41,263 nt of DNA, from the NCBI GenBank assembly GCA_030147505.1, contig JASBVG010000028.1:1-41263 (forward strand), read 5' to 3'. Every line of letters begins with the position of its first letter. The stretch's first letter is position 1. Source of the DNA: Tardiphaga sp. Lineage in GTDB: Bacteria; Pseudomonadota; Alphaproteobacteria; Rhizobiales; Xanthobacteraceae. This document shows positions 1-8,040 of this stretch, piece by piece. A program made the translations under genes and the position numbers. The notes under the pieces were generated by a model. That model was not told the DNA's origin, made no database searches, and saw only the letters and a program-made list of their open reading frames with translations.

Positions 1-195
1 CTGGTCGCAGGCCGGTCGATAGGCGATCGACTGGCTGCGGCGGAAGCCGCCATGGGTCAGGAGGTCGTTGAGATCGCCGGCCTTGTCCCCCACCAGATGA
101 GTGAACACCTTGCGCTCCTGTCGGCCCGGCAGATACGGGCATGGCGACGGCGCCGTCAGATAGAATTGCGGGGTGTCGCGCGAGTGCTGGGTCAC
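1..195 (-). CDS. bpt: Aspartate/glutamate leucyltransferase (Bpt), N-terminal part
   Basis: This minus-strand reading frame runs off the left edge of the window; only the first 65 codons are present. It starts at a GTG and encodes the N-terminus typical of bacterial arginyl/leucyl-tRNA-protein transferases: a short lead ([14 protein letters not shown]), then a Cys-Pro-Tyr-Leu-Pro-Gly motif and a GGFRRSQ segment. Bpt adds Leu to proteins with N-terminal Asp or Glu, marking them for N-degron degradation by ClpS/ClpAP. It is the last of three minus-strand genes (hemB, RDD protein, bpt). No in-frame ATG lies immediately upstream, so GTG is the chosen start. The family call is firm from the N-terminal signature; the catalytic C-terminal part lies outside the window. 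Confidence 0.85.
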   Translation of the reverse strand, partial: MTQHSRDTPQFYLTAPSPCPYLPGRQERKVFTHLVGDKAGDLNDLLTHGGFRRSQSIAYRPACDQ

Positions 196-294
196 GGGTC
201 GATATGGGGCTCCGAAGCAGGACGATACAGCATCACCCCGACCGGGCTAACGGTCAATGAATTTGCCCGGTCGTCTCATCGATCGATGTCAAAT

Positions 295-861
295 TTAGCT
301 GGCGTAGCCGACCTGCGCCCGGGCGACGGACGCATTCACCACCACTGTTCCCAGCACCAGGTCATGCAGCAACTGCCGGCGGCCATTGAGCAGGCCGACG
401 ATCAGCACCAACGGTGTCAGCAGCGACACCGAAGCCCAGAACAGCACCGCATGGGCGCAGCCCAGCACGAAATAGCCGGGCGTGCCCGAAAAGGTCCGCA
501 TCTGCAGGTCCATCATCCGCATGCCCCAGGTAGCGGAATGCGGTCCGCCGAGCGACATGCCGTAATAGACGATCGGCCAGATCACCGTAGCCGGCGAGAT
601 CAGCCAGAACAGGCCCCAGCCGAGTCCGAAGGTGACGAGGCCGAATACCGAAATGAAGATTACTGCGAGAATGATCGGGATCGAGATGACGACCACATCG
701 ATCAGGAAGGCGACCACGCGCCGCGTCAGCACGCCGCGGAACAGGTCGGGCTGTTCATAGGGGTCGAACACATGTCGTCGCGGCGGCGTGCCATTGCTGC
801 GCCAGGTCCCGTTTGACCCGTCGCCCTGGGTGCTGCCGTAACGCGGACCGGTATCAGACAT
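295..861 (-). CDS. RDD family integral membrane protein
   Basis: The product is a 188-residue membrane protein of the RDD family (function unknown, sometimes linked to ion or osmotic transport). A polar, glycine-rich N-terminus of about 45 residues precedes the hallmark region: RRVVAFLID, with the Arg and Asp of the family signature, opens the first membrane helix. Two or three more hydrophobic segments follow, and a conserved GMRMMDLQ stretch lies between them. The ATG at 861 is preferred to an in-frame start seven codons upstream because an AGGAGGG ribosome site lies just before it. It sits between hemB and bpt on the same strand, an arrangement I associate with this bacterial family; no functional link to heme synthesis can be read from the sequence. 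Confidence 0.8.
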   Translation of the reverse strand: MSDTGPRYGSTQGDGSNGTWRSNGTPPRRHVFDPYEQPDLFRGVLTRRVVAFLIDVVVISIPIILAVIFISVFGLVTFGLGWGLFWLISPATVIWPIVYYGMSLGGPHSATWGMRMMDLQMRTFSGTPGYFVLGCAHAVLFWASVSLLTPLVLIVGLLNGRRQLLHDLVLGTVVVNASVARAQVGYAS

Positions 862-926
862 GGATGGCTCCCTCCTGTTCACAGGAGATCACATGGCGAT
901 GATCGCAGGGCGGTACAAGTGCGGGC

Positions 927-2153
<1,227 letters not shown>

Positions 2154-2220
2154 TTACGGGCCACAAAAAGCCCCATGAATCGCCTGAGCGCCTTGTTCCA
2201 TCTCAACCCCACGGCCGTCC

Positions 2221-2682
2221 ATGTCTGAGCCGACGCCACGCGACGCGTCGCGCGATCATGCCATGTCGGTGGCTGCGATTTCGTCCGAGCGCATCGAGAG
2301 CGACGAGAATATCTGGACGCGGCGCCTGGTGCTGTTCCTGCGGGTGATGGCGGTCGTCTCGATGCTGTCGGGCCTCTATCACTGGGCCCAGGTCACCGGC
2401 TTCATCGGCACCGAGGACGAGGCCTTCGAGGCCCAGTCCATGGCCTGGCAATCCGCCACCGTCTATTTCGCCGTGATCGAACTCGTCAGCGCCGTGGGCC
2501 TGTGGCTGGCGACGCCATGGGGCGCCGTGGTCTGGCTCACCACCGTGGTGTCCATGGCGGTGATCGAGCTGATGTTCCCGACCATCTATGGCGGCAACCT
2601 CATTGTGGTCGGCGTCCAGGCTGTGTTTCTTGCAGCCTATCTTGCACTGGCATGGATGGCTGCGCGGGAACGACCGCCATAG
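2221..2682 (+). CDS. Small integral membrane protein, possibly DUF6163 family
   Basis: This 153-residue protein has a charged N-terminus of about 35 residues followed by four hydrophobic stretches (roughly residues 38-58, 78-98, 100-116 and 124-146). The layout is that of a small four-helix inner-membrane protein. Divergent position next to hemB and near an LdtR-type MarR gene fits the DUF6163 family of Rhizobiales, but I recognise it mostly from context. No convincing ribosome site precedes the ATG at 2221; the in-frame ATG at 2263 is an alternative start and would trim 14 polar residues. No catalytic motif is visible, and the function is unknown. Confidence 0.7.
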   Translation: MSEPTPRDASRDHAMSVAAISSERIESDENIWTRRLVLFLRVMAVVSMLSGLYHWAQVTGFIGTEDEAFEAQSMAWQSATVYFAVIELVSAVGLWLATPWGAVVWLTTVVSMAVIELMFPTIYGGNLIVVGVQAVFLAAYLALAWMAARERPP

Positions 2683-2688
2683 ACTTCT

Positions 2689-2735
2689 GTCATTCCGGGT
2701 TCGCCCGCGCAAGGGCGCGGTCGCCCCGGAATGAC
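2689..2735 (+). repeat. REP-like palindromic intergenic repeat, copy 1
   Basis: Perfect 11-base arms (GTCATTCCGGG / CCCGGAATGAC) enclose an inner stem CCGCGC-AAGG-GCGCGG. It lies just after the small membrane protein gene and before the acyl-CoA synthetase. A related element (4362-4396) lies on the other side of the synthetase gene. It may also act as a transcript 3' structure. Confidence 0.75.
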
Positions 2736-2785
2736 GATAATAATGCAGAGGCCGCGCAGACGGCCCTGCCAGCAGGGAGAAACCA

Positions 2786-4351
2786 GTGAGCCATCTTCGT
2801 TCCGGCGGCACCGTCGGCAGCCTTCTCGTCAGCGCCATCGCCCGTTATGCGGACCAGCCCGCCATCGCGGACGGCACCACGCGCTGGACCTATCGCGAAT
2901 ATGGCGATGTGGTCGCGCGCTTCATCGGCCTGTTCCGCAGTCTCGGCCTGACCAAGACCAGCGGCCTCTCTGTTCTGTCCGGCAACCGCGCCGAGACCTG
3001 GGCCGCGATCTCCGCCGCCGCCATCATGGGCATCCGCTACACGCCGCTGCATCCCATGGCCGCGGAGGACGATCATGCTTTCATCGTGGAGGATGCCGAG
3101 ATCGACGTGCTGATCGTCGAAGGCGGCAAATTCGCCGAGCGCGGCAAGGCGCTGAAGGCGCGCGTGCCGGGTCTCAAGCACCTCTATTCTTTCGGCGCCG
3201 TCGACGGCGTCCGTGATCTCCTCACCGAGCTGCCCGCCATCACGCCCGGGCCGCTGGTCGACGAGAGCCATGTCGATGACATCTGCTGGCTTTCCTACAC
3301 CGGCGGCACCACCGGCCGCTCCAAGGGCGTGATGAACCCGCACCGCGTCGTCGTCGCCATGTGCCTCGCCATCATCGCCGACTGGGACTGGCCGCGCGAC
3401 ATCCGCTATCTCGCCGCGACGCCGATCAGCCATGCCGCGGGCATCACCATCTTCCCGGTGATGCTGCGCGGTGGCTTTACGCGCCTCGTGCAGGGCTTTG
3501 ACGCCGAGACCTATCTGCGCGTGGTGCATGAGGAGAAGATCACCGCGACCTTCCTGGTGCCGACGCTGATCTATGCGCTGATCGATGAAGAAGACCTGCG
3601 CAAGAAATACGATACGTCATCGCTCGACATGATCGTCTATGGCGCAGCACCCATGTCGCCGGACCGCCTCCGCGAGGGCGTGCGCATTTTCGGCAATGTG
3701 TTCGTGCAGCTCTACGGCCAGACCGAAGCACCGCAGATCATCACGACGATGCGCAAGATCGATCACGATGACACCAAGCCTGGCCGTCTCGGCTCCTGCG
3801 GCCGCGCCAATCCGATGGTGGAAGTGAAACTGCTCGACAGCGAGCTCAACGAGGTCGCGACCGGCGAGCCCGGCGAGATCTGCGTGCGCGGCTCGCTGGT
3901 GATGGATGGCTACTGGAAGCGGCCTGATGCGACCGAGGAAGTCTTCCGCGGCGGCTGGCTGCACACCGGCGATGTCGCGATAAAGGATGCGGACGGCTTC
4001 TTCTATATCGTCGATCGCACCAAGGACATGATCATCTCCGGCGGCTTCAACATCTATCCGCGCGAGGTCGAGGATGCGTTGATGGCGCATCATGCCGTGG
4101 CCTCCGCCGCTGTGATCGGCATTCCCGATCCGAAATGGGGCGAGGCGGTGAAGGCCTTCGTCGTGCTGAAGAACGGCGCCAACAATTCGGTTGAAGAGTT
4201 GCAGGCGCATGTGAAGGACAAGCGCGGCGCGCCATGGTCGCCGAAGAGCATCGACTTCGTCGCGGAAATTCCGGTGACGGGTCTTGGCAAGATCGATCGC
4301 AAGGCACTGCGTGCGCCATATTGGGAAGGGCGGACGAGGGGCGTGGCCTGA
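2786..4351 (+). CDS. AMP-forming acyl-CoA synthetase (FadD-like)
   Basis: A 521-residue member of the adenylate-forming (ANL) superfamily that would activate a carboxylic acid to its CoA thioester through an acyl-adenylate. Motifs are complete and in order: the Ser/Thr/Gly-rich P-loop SYTGGTTGRSKGVM (about residue 170), YGQTEAPQ (about 309), GWLHTGD (about 390), the hinge DRTKDMIISGG (about 411) and the catalytic lysine in GLGKIDRKAL near the C-terminus. Start is GTG, preceded by AGGGAGA. The acid substrate cannot be told; size and motifs suit medium or long-chain or aromatic acids. The gene stands alone, flanked by two palindromic repeats, between genes that I would expect to neighbour each other (small membrane protein and ldtR), so it may be an insertion into a conserved block. 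Confidence 0.9.
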   Translation: MSHLRSGGTVGSLLVSAIARYADQPAIADGTTRWTYREYGDVVARFIGLFRSLGLTKTSGLSVLSGNRAETWAAISAAAIMGIRYTPLHPMAAEDDHAFIVEDAEIDVLIVEGGKFAERGKALKARVPGLKHLYSFGAVDGVRDLLTELPAITPGPLVDESHVDDICWLSYTGGTTGRSKGVMNPHRVVVAMCLAIIADWDWPRDIRYLAATPISHAAGITIFPVMLRGGFTRLVQGFDAETYLRVVHEEKITATFLVPTLIYALIDEEDLRKKYDTSSLDMIVYGAAPMSPDRLREGVRIFGNVFVQLYGQTEAPQIITTMRKIDHDDTKPGRLGSCGRANPMVEVKLLDSELNEVATGEPGEICVRGSLVMDGYWKRPDATEEVFRGGWLHTGDVAIKDADGFFYIVDRTKDMIISGGFNIYPREVEDALMAHHAVASAAVIGIPDPKWGEAVKAFVVLKNGANNSVEELQAHVKDKRGAPWSPKSIDFVAEIPVTGLGKIDRKALRAPYWEGRTRGVA

Positions 4352-4795
4352 TCCCAAGCTCGTCATCCCGGGGCGCGCGCAGCGCGAACCCGGGATCTCA
4401 TCACGAGGAAGCTCCGTACAACCAAAACACTCCGAGATTCCGGGGTGTGGATCGCTCAAATTCGAGGAAATTTATCCGCGTTAACCCCGGTAACTTCCCG
4501 GTCACCCTAACGGCGCGGTGAGGAATCTTACCCCATTCTTTCGCATTTGAACGATCCTGTCCCGCTCTGCGACAGGCCTGCGAACATCGTGCGAACATCA
4601 CCCTCACAGCGTGAATCAAAACCTGCAAAAAGCCCTGTTTTTGTAGACTTAATCGACGATTCACTCTCGCAAATTCATGATCTCTTTATTGTCTTTTTTA
4701 GGCGCTTCTTCAAAGCCGCCGCTTAAGTTGGCCCTATCAGGCGGGACACAAGTTTCGTCGAATAAGTCGATAAAAACGACAGCAGGGGTAGTGTC
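4352..4795. other. Intergenic region upstream of ldtR
   Basis: This 444-base gap holds palindromic repeat copy 2 (4362-4396), a 10-base direct repeat TGCGAACATC at 4579-4588 and 4590-4599 (11-base period, one helical turn), and an AT-richer stretch at 4600-4790 that should contain the ldtR promoter. I could not fix a promoter with confidence and see no gene on either strand. Confidence 0.6.
4362..4396 (+). repeat. REP-like palindromic intergenic repeat, copy 2
   Basis: GTCATCCCGGGGCGCGCGC followed by AGCGCGAACCCGGGATCTC. Outer arms ATCCCGGG / CCCGGGAT are perfect, with an inner GCGC/GCGC stem. It shares the GTCATYCCGGG head and layout with the element at 2689-2735 and starts 11 bases after the acyl-CoA synthetase stop codon. 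Confidence 0.7.
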
Positions 4796-5308
4796 ATGAT
4801 CAAGTCCGTTGCGACGGTGGAAAGCGTCGATCTCGTTCCCGGCCAGGCGCCGGTTCAGCCGTTGTATCTCGAAGCTCTCACGCTCGTTGAGCGTCTGCAT
4901 CGCCGTCTGCTCGACGTCATCAAGGACGAGTTCGATCGTCGCGGCCGCGCCGACATCAATTCGGTGCAGGCGCTGCTTCTCTACAATATCGGCGACAAGG
5001 AACTGACCGCCGGCGAGCTGCGCACCCGCGGCTACTATCTCGGCTCCAACGTCTCCTACAATCTGAAGAAGCTCGTCGAGCTCGGCTTCCTCGATCATCA
5101 GCGTTCGCGCGTCGACCGTCGCTCGGTCCGCATCCGCCTGACCCAGCAGGGCCAGGAAATCCGCCACATCGTCGAGGCGCTCTACGCCAAGCATGTGAAG
5201 ACGGTGGAGCAGGTCGGCGGCATCTCGAACGAGGAATTCGCGACCCTCAACAAGTCGCTGCACCGCCTTGAGCGCTTCTGGACCGACCAGATCCTGTATC
5301 GCCTCTGA
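4796..5308 (+). CDS. ldtR: MarR-family winged-helix regulator, LdtR type
   Basis: A 170-residue MarR-family repressor. The N-terminal helix (about residues 24-50) carries the dimer interface. The winged helix follows: LLLYNIGDKELTAGELRTRG then the recognition helix in YYLGSNVSYNLKKLVELGFL and the wing (HQRSRVDRRSVRIRLT). The YYLGSNVSYNLKKL segment is the hallmark of LdtR, described in Liberibacter and other Rhizobiales as a controller of an L,D-transpeptidase gene and osmotic tolerance. Start ATG at 4796 has AGGGG ten bases upstream. A strong terminator follows. Effector and targets here are unknown; no L,D-transpeptidase gene is in the window, so action would be in trans. Confidence 0.85.
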   Translation: MIKSVATVESVDLVPGQAPVQPLYLEALTLVERLHRRLLDVIKDEFDRRGRADINSVQALLLYNIGDKELTAGELRTRGYYLGSNVSYNLKKLVELGFLDHQRSRVDRRSVRIRLTQQGQEIRHIVEALYAKHVKTVEQVGGISNEEFATLNKSLHRLERFWTDQILYRL

Positions 5309-5421
5309 GAATTTTGAGCTTCCAGACTTCGACCCTCCAAGTCGACACTGCCGCCAACGGACTTTGCCCTCCGAAAGCGCCGCCGAAATGCACAGAAGAG
5401 GCATACGGCACTGACAACGAC

Positions 5422-5454
5422 AAAAGGCGCCTTTTCAGGGCGCCTTTTTCTTTT
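5422..5454 (+). terminator. Rho-independent terminator after ldtR
   Basis: AAAAGGCGCC - TTTTCAG - GGCGCCTTTT is a perfect 10-base stem followed by TCTTTT. It lies 113 bases after the ldtR stop codon. Confidence 0.9.
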
Positions 5455-5468
5455 GGAGAAACGCGGAT

Positions 5469-5573
5469 CGTAGGATGGGTAGAGCGCAGGCGCGTTAGCG
5501 CCGGAGCGAAACCCATCACGGTATGCTCCGGCGCTTATGGTGATGGGTATCGCTTCGCTCAACCCATCCTACG
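5469..5573. repeat. Nested palindromic repeat element (about 105 bp)
   Basis: Outer arms CGTAGGATGGGT / ACCCATCCTACG are perfect. Inside, ACCCATCAC (5511-5519) pairs with GTGATGGGT (5540-5548), and GCGCCGGAGC (5498-5507) is the exact complement of GCTCCGGCGC (5525-5534). This is the style of dispersed mobile palindromes in Bradyrhizobium and Rhodopseudomonas. It lies between the ldtR terminator and two converging small genes. Confidence 0.8.
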
Positions 5574-5610
5574 GTCACGACGCGCTACGCATTTCGCCCA
5601 TCATCGGTGT

Positions 5611-5847
5611 TTACCGCCCGCGCGCCAATCTCCGCGCCTCACGCGTCTCCACATCGATCCGCGCCGCCGCAAGGGTAACGCGGATCGTTTCCGGCGAGCC
5701 GCGCAGGCTCAGCGACTTGCCGTATTTGCAGAGGATCGCGGCTTCGAGATGCAGGCGCTCGACGTCGCAGGCGTTGCGCGTATGGATGATCGTATGCCAG
5801 TCGCCATCCCAGAGATCGGCGGCGACCCGTTCGAAATACGAAAACAT
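5611..5847 (-). CDS. Small hypothetical protein (78 aa)
   Basis: I do not recognise this 78-residue protein. It begins MFSYFERVAADLWDGDWHT, has a mixed charged and hydrophobic middle with two Cys (NACDVERLHLE, ILCKYGKS), and ends in a basic helix (IDVETREARRLARGR). No signal peptide or membrane segment is visible. It starts nine bases downstream of the stop of the preceding minus-strand small gene, suggesting one transcript and perhaps coupled translation; its own ribosome site is weak. The nested repeat lies 38 bases beyond its stop. Coding is supported by normal GC codon bias and by the tight tandem arrangement rather than by homology. Confidence 0.55.
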   Translation of the reverse strand: MFSYFERVAADLWDGDWHTIIHTRNACDVERLHLEAAILCKYGKSLSLRGSPETIRVTLAAARIDVETREARRLARGR

Positions 5848-5856
5848 TTTCGCAGG

Positions 5857-6108
5857 TCAGGCCCACTGCTCGGTGACCGCACGAATGCGCTGCATGGCCA
5901 GCTCGTAATAGGCGTCGCGCTCGATTTCGAGAAAGCGCTGGCGGTTGCGGAAGGCGCTGAGGCGTTCCTGCATGTCCCTGCGGATGTCGATATCGCTTCG
6001 CTCGGGCTCCGGCGCGCTTGGCGCAACAGGCGGCGAAGTCCCGCCCACGCTTTGAACGAATGCCAATGTGTCCGCCAACAGTCTTTCGCGCTCGTCGTGC
6101 CAGCCCAT
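5857..6108 (-). CDS. Small hypothetical protein (83 aa)
   Basis: An unrecognised 83-residue, soluble, mostly helical and highly charged protein. Residues 1-20 (MGWHDERERLLADTLAFVQS) look like one helix. A proline-rich linker (PPVAPSAPEPERS) follows, then a long amphipathic helix with many Arg and Glu (RRDMQERLSAFRNRQRF to the C-terminus). The ATG is preceded by a GGGGGGA purine run 4-10 bases upstream, which supports the start. It appears to be the first gene of a two-gene unit with the 78-residue gene. No function can be inferred. Confidence 0.6.
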   Translation of the reverse strand: MGWHDERERLLADTLAFVQSVGGTSPPVAPSAPEPERSDIDIRRDMQERLSAFRNRQRFLEIERDAYYELAMQRIRAVTEQWA

Positions 6109-6301
6109 CGATCCCCCCGCCGAATCTCGTTTGCCGATGGAATCGAGCGTGGCGATTTATGGGTAACGGACCTTCACCAGAAACGTCAGACAAGCTGATG
6201 GGGGCATCAGCGCAGCAGGATCCATCAGGGGAGGCGTTCGTGACGAAGCGTCCTTGACCTGTTCGGCGTTCAGCGCTGCGGGGGCATCGCCCCCCAAACG
6301 A

Positions 6302-6327
6302 ACAGGCCCCGGCGAACCGGGGCCTGT
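6302..6327 (-). terminator. GC-rich stem-loop downstream of the PRC-barrel gene
   Basis: ACAGGCCCCGG-CGAA-CCGGGGCCTGT is a perfect 11-base stem with a four-base loop, 17 bases beyond the stop of the minus-strand PRC-barrel gene. The U-tract on the minus strand is weak (TCGTTTGG), so termination or 3' protection are both possible. Confidence 0.6.
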
Positions 6328-6343
6328 CAGACGGCGCTCACCA

Positions 6344-6700
6344 TCAAACGAACGGCGTGCCGTAATAGTCGTCGATCTTGCGGGCGCGGCCGGTGTCCTG
6401 CCAGTCCCAGTCAGCTTCGTTGCTGTATTTCGGCGCGCCCTGGAGCTGATCCTTGGTGACATTGGTCAGGTAACCGCCGAGCTCGGTGTCGTATTTCAGC
6501 GACTGCCAGGGCAGCGGATAGTGGTCGTCGCCGATGCCGAGAAAGCCGCCGAAGCCGAGCACGGCATAGGATGCCTTGCCGCTGACCTTTTCGAGCATGA
6601 CGCGCTCGATGGAGCCGATCTTTTCGCGGTCCGCACCATAGACAGCGGTGCCTTCGACCTTGTCGGTGCCGATGAGAGTGCCGGTTTCACGTTCAGCCAT
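6344..6700 (-). CDS. PRC-barrel domain protein
   Basis: A 118-residue soluble protein with one PRC-barrel domain (about residues 5-80): TGTLIGTDKVEGTAVYGADR, then KIGSIERVML, ASYAVLGFGGFLGIGDDHYP and LPWQSLKYD, all typical of the stress-associated PRC-barrel proteins common in Rhizobiales. The tail (about residues 80-118) is polar and ends DYYGTPFV. The start at 6700 is supported by GGGAGGAC upstream. A GGAAC-N16-TGTT promoter match lies about 40 bases upstream, suggesting control by the PhyR-NepR-EcfG general stress response. The molecular role of this domain family outside RimM and photosynthetic reaction centres is not defined. Confidence 0.88.
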   Translation of the reverse strand: MAERETGTLIGTDKVEGTAVYGADREKIGSIERVMLEKVSGKASYAVLGFGGFLGIGDDHYPLPWQSLKYDTELGGYLTNVTKDQLQGAPKYSNEADWDWQDTGRARKIDDYYGTPFV

Positions 6701-6741
6701 GATGTCCTCCCTGGATGTGTCTTTGGCTTGTGTGGCGTTAG

Positions 6742-6766
6742 AACAGGGATGAATCTGCTTCGTTCC
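6742..6766 (-). promoter_or_regulatory. Putative EcfG (general stress) promoter for the PRC-barrel gene
   Basis: On the minus strand, GGAAC is followed after 16 bases by TGTT, one mismatch from the GGAAC-N16/17-CGTT consensus. The expected transcript start is about 35 bases upstream of the ATG at 6700. Confidence 0.6.
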
Positions 6767-6956
6767 GCACGACAATCTCGCAGCCGCTATTTCCTTGTCA
6801 TCCGCTGGCGCTCCATCTCACTCGTTTTTTGTAAGGCTCAACAGTTGGGGAGGCTCCCTTAGCCGGGAGGCTCTTCGACCCTGTTCCAAATATGAAGCTC
6901 CTCACGGAACCAAGTTCCCCCATCTAACTTATCTCCTCATCATTGGAGATCGAACC

Positions 6957-7214
6957 ATGCTGGTCGAACGCGGTCTGAAGGTGATGAATGTCGAGGTGGT
7001 GGGCGATGCCTATGCCATTGCTTCGAATTTCCTGCGGAGGTCCGGCGCTATTCCGGACACCTACGTCACCAACGACCGGCTGCTCGAAATCATCGTGCAG
7101 ATGTTTCATCGCGGCGAGGGCAACAAGCTCCGCCTCGCCAATCTGGCGATCGCACAATTCCAGGCCGCCGAACGCGAAGCGAAATCGTCCGGCGTCCATC
7201 GAACTGCCGTCTGA
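6957..7214 (+). CDS. Small hypothetical protein (85 aa)
   Basis: I do not recognise this 85-residue protein. It begins MLVERGLKVMNVEVVGDAYA and is mostly helical, with no membrane segment, signal peptide or Cys. The middle (DTYVTNDRLLEIIVQMFHRG) and tail (RLANLAIAQFQAAEREAKSS) look like two amphipathic helices. The ATG is chosen because TTGGAGATC lies eight bases upstream; the frame extends further 5' but without a ribosome site. It is followed after 12 bases by a second small gene in the same direction. The two probably form an operon ending at the terminator at 7470. A GGAAC at 6906 hints at a stress promoter, but the -10 part is poor. Confidence 0.65.
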   Translation: MLVERGLKVMNVEVVGDAYAIASNFLRRSGAIPDTYVTNDRLLEIIVQMFHRGEGNKLRLANLAIAQFQAAEREAKSSGVHRTAV

Positions 7215-7226
7215 GGGGAAAGACAC

Positions 7227-7448
7227 ATGCAACTTGCCATCGACCGTATCATGCAGACCTACAATCTCATGGCCAATCGCGCCGAAGACGCGAGCGAGGA
7301 AGCGCGCATCAAGGTGACCGAATATGTGCAGTCGCTGTTCGACGGCGGCGAGACCGACATGCAGCGGCTCACCGTATGCGGCCTGACCTATCTGCGCGAG
7401 CGCGATGGAAGCAACGATCCGGTGAAGGCGGGTTACACCGGCCTGTAA
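7227..7448 (+). CDS. Small hypothetical protein (73 aa)
   Basis: An unrecognised 73-residue, acidic, helical protein beginning MQLAIDRIMQTYNLMANRAE. It has one long amphipathic helix (EDASEEARIKVTEYVQSLF), a DGGETDMQRLTVCGLTYLRE segment and a short polar tail ending AGYTGL. A GAGGGGAAAG ribosome site sits nine bases before the ATG. It is the second gene of a two-gene unit and is closed by a strong terminator 22 bases after its stop. Both proteins of the pair are similar in size and helical style, so they might act together, but that is inference only. Confidence 0.7.
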   Translation: MQLAIDRIMQTYNLMANRAEDASEEARIKVTEYVQSLFDGGETDMQRLTVCGLTYLRERDGSNDPVKAGYTGL

Positions 7449-7469
7449 GCGTTACGTTGAATGATGGAG

Positions 7470-7504
7470 CCGGTCGTGTGGGCGATCCGCACGGCCGGTT
7501 TTTT
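7470..7504 (+). terminator. Rho-independent terminator after the small-gene pair
   Basis: CCGGTCGTGTGG - GCGAT - CCGCACGGCCGG forms a 12-pair stem (two G-U pairs) and is followed at once by six T. Confidence 0.9.
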
Positions 7505-7589
7505 GCGTCCTGCGCAAGAAGTCGTGCAACTATGTTTAAGTGTTGTTCTTGATAAAATTCCCATCCTCGTCATTATTCCTCTCGTCTCG

Positions 7590-7960
7590 TTCGTGAGGGG
7601 CGCTCTCATGAGGCGTCTTTGAGCGGAATGGAGATGCGGCGCCTGCGGGCCGGGGGAGGACGTATCCCCTTGCACTCGGGTGGTCGAGGGCCACCGTCCG
7701 GGCCCATTACGGGGCTCTGCCGCTAGCGCGGCTGGACGTGGTGCGGGCGAAGGCAGGGAAACCTGTCGGATGGCTCTCTTGCGAGAGAGTGCCCAGTACC
7801 CGGAAGAACGGTCCTTCGACTGGAACAACGTCGCGGTGGCGCGCCGTAAGGCGTTGCGCGGCTCAGGCCGGCTGGCGATCCAGTCTGTCGGAGCAGCGTT
7901 CAGTGCTACCCAAGTGCGCCTTACGGCGTGCTGCCTCCCCTCATGTTGTGAGGGGAGAAC
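7590..7960 (+). ncRNA. Candidate structured RNA of unknown class
   Basis: This gene-free stretch (7505-8040) contains a run of consecutive helices. They are: CGCTC/GAGCG (7601-7625); GGGGA/TCCCC (7653-7669); GGTGG/CCACC (7679-7695); a compact three-way junction (CGTCC 7695-7699 with GGACG 7734-7738, enclosing hairpins 7700-7717 and 7719-7732); GGCAGG-GAAA-CCTGTC (7752-7767); CTCTCT-TGCG-AGAGAG (7774-7789); CGCC-GTAA-GGCG (7842-7853); CGCC-TTAC-GGCG (7917-7928); and CTCCCCTCA-TGTTG-TGAGGGGAG (7935-7957). Three loops are GNRA or UNCG type only when read on the plus strand, which suggests plus-strand transcription. I cannot match it to RNase P, tmRNA, 6S, SRP RNA or a known riboswitch. It could instead be a dispersed family-specific repeat. 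The ends are approximate, and no promoter was identified. Confidence 0.45.
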
Positions 7961-8040
7961 TGCTCACACCCCGGGCGCCAACGCGCCGCGGGAATGCGGA
8001 CGCGTGGCTGTTTGACATGTTGATCAGCGGGCCCGTGGCG

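Noticed and set aside
2175..2228. 18-codon upstream frame whose stop overlaps the start of the small membrane protein gene
   Set aside because: It could be a leader peptide, but there is no ribosome site and no regulatory structure next to it.
4661..5404. 247-codon minus-strand frame opposite ldtR
   Set aside because: Covers a clear MarR-family gene on the other strand and lacks any motif.
6906..6930. EcfG promoter ahead of the 85-aa gene
   Set aside because: GGAAC is present, but the -10 part reads ACTT or CTTA instead of CGTT; too weak to call.
7590..7960. RNase P RNA or tmRNA
   Set aside because: GTCCGGGC at 7697-7704 recalls an RNase P core piece, but the other conserved core elements (GAGGAAAG before it, the ACAGAA near the 3' end) are absent. 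No tmRNA tag or acceptor arm is visible.
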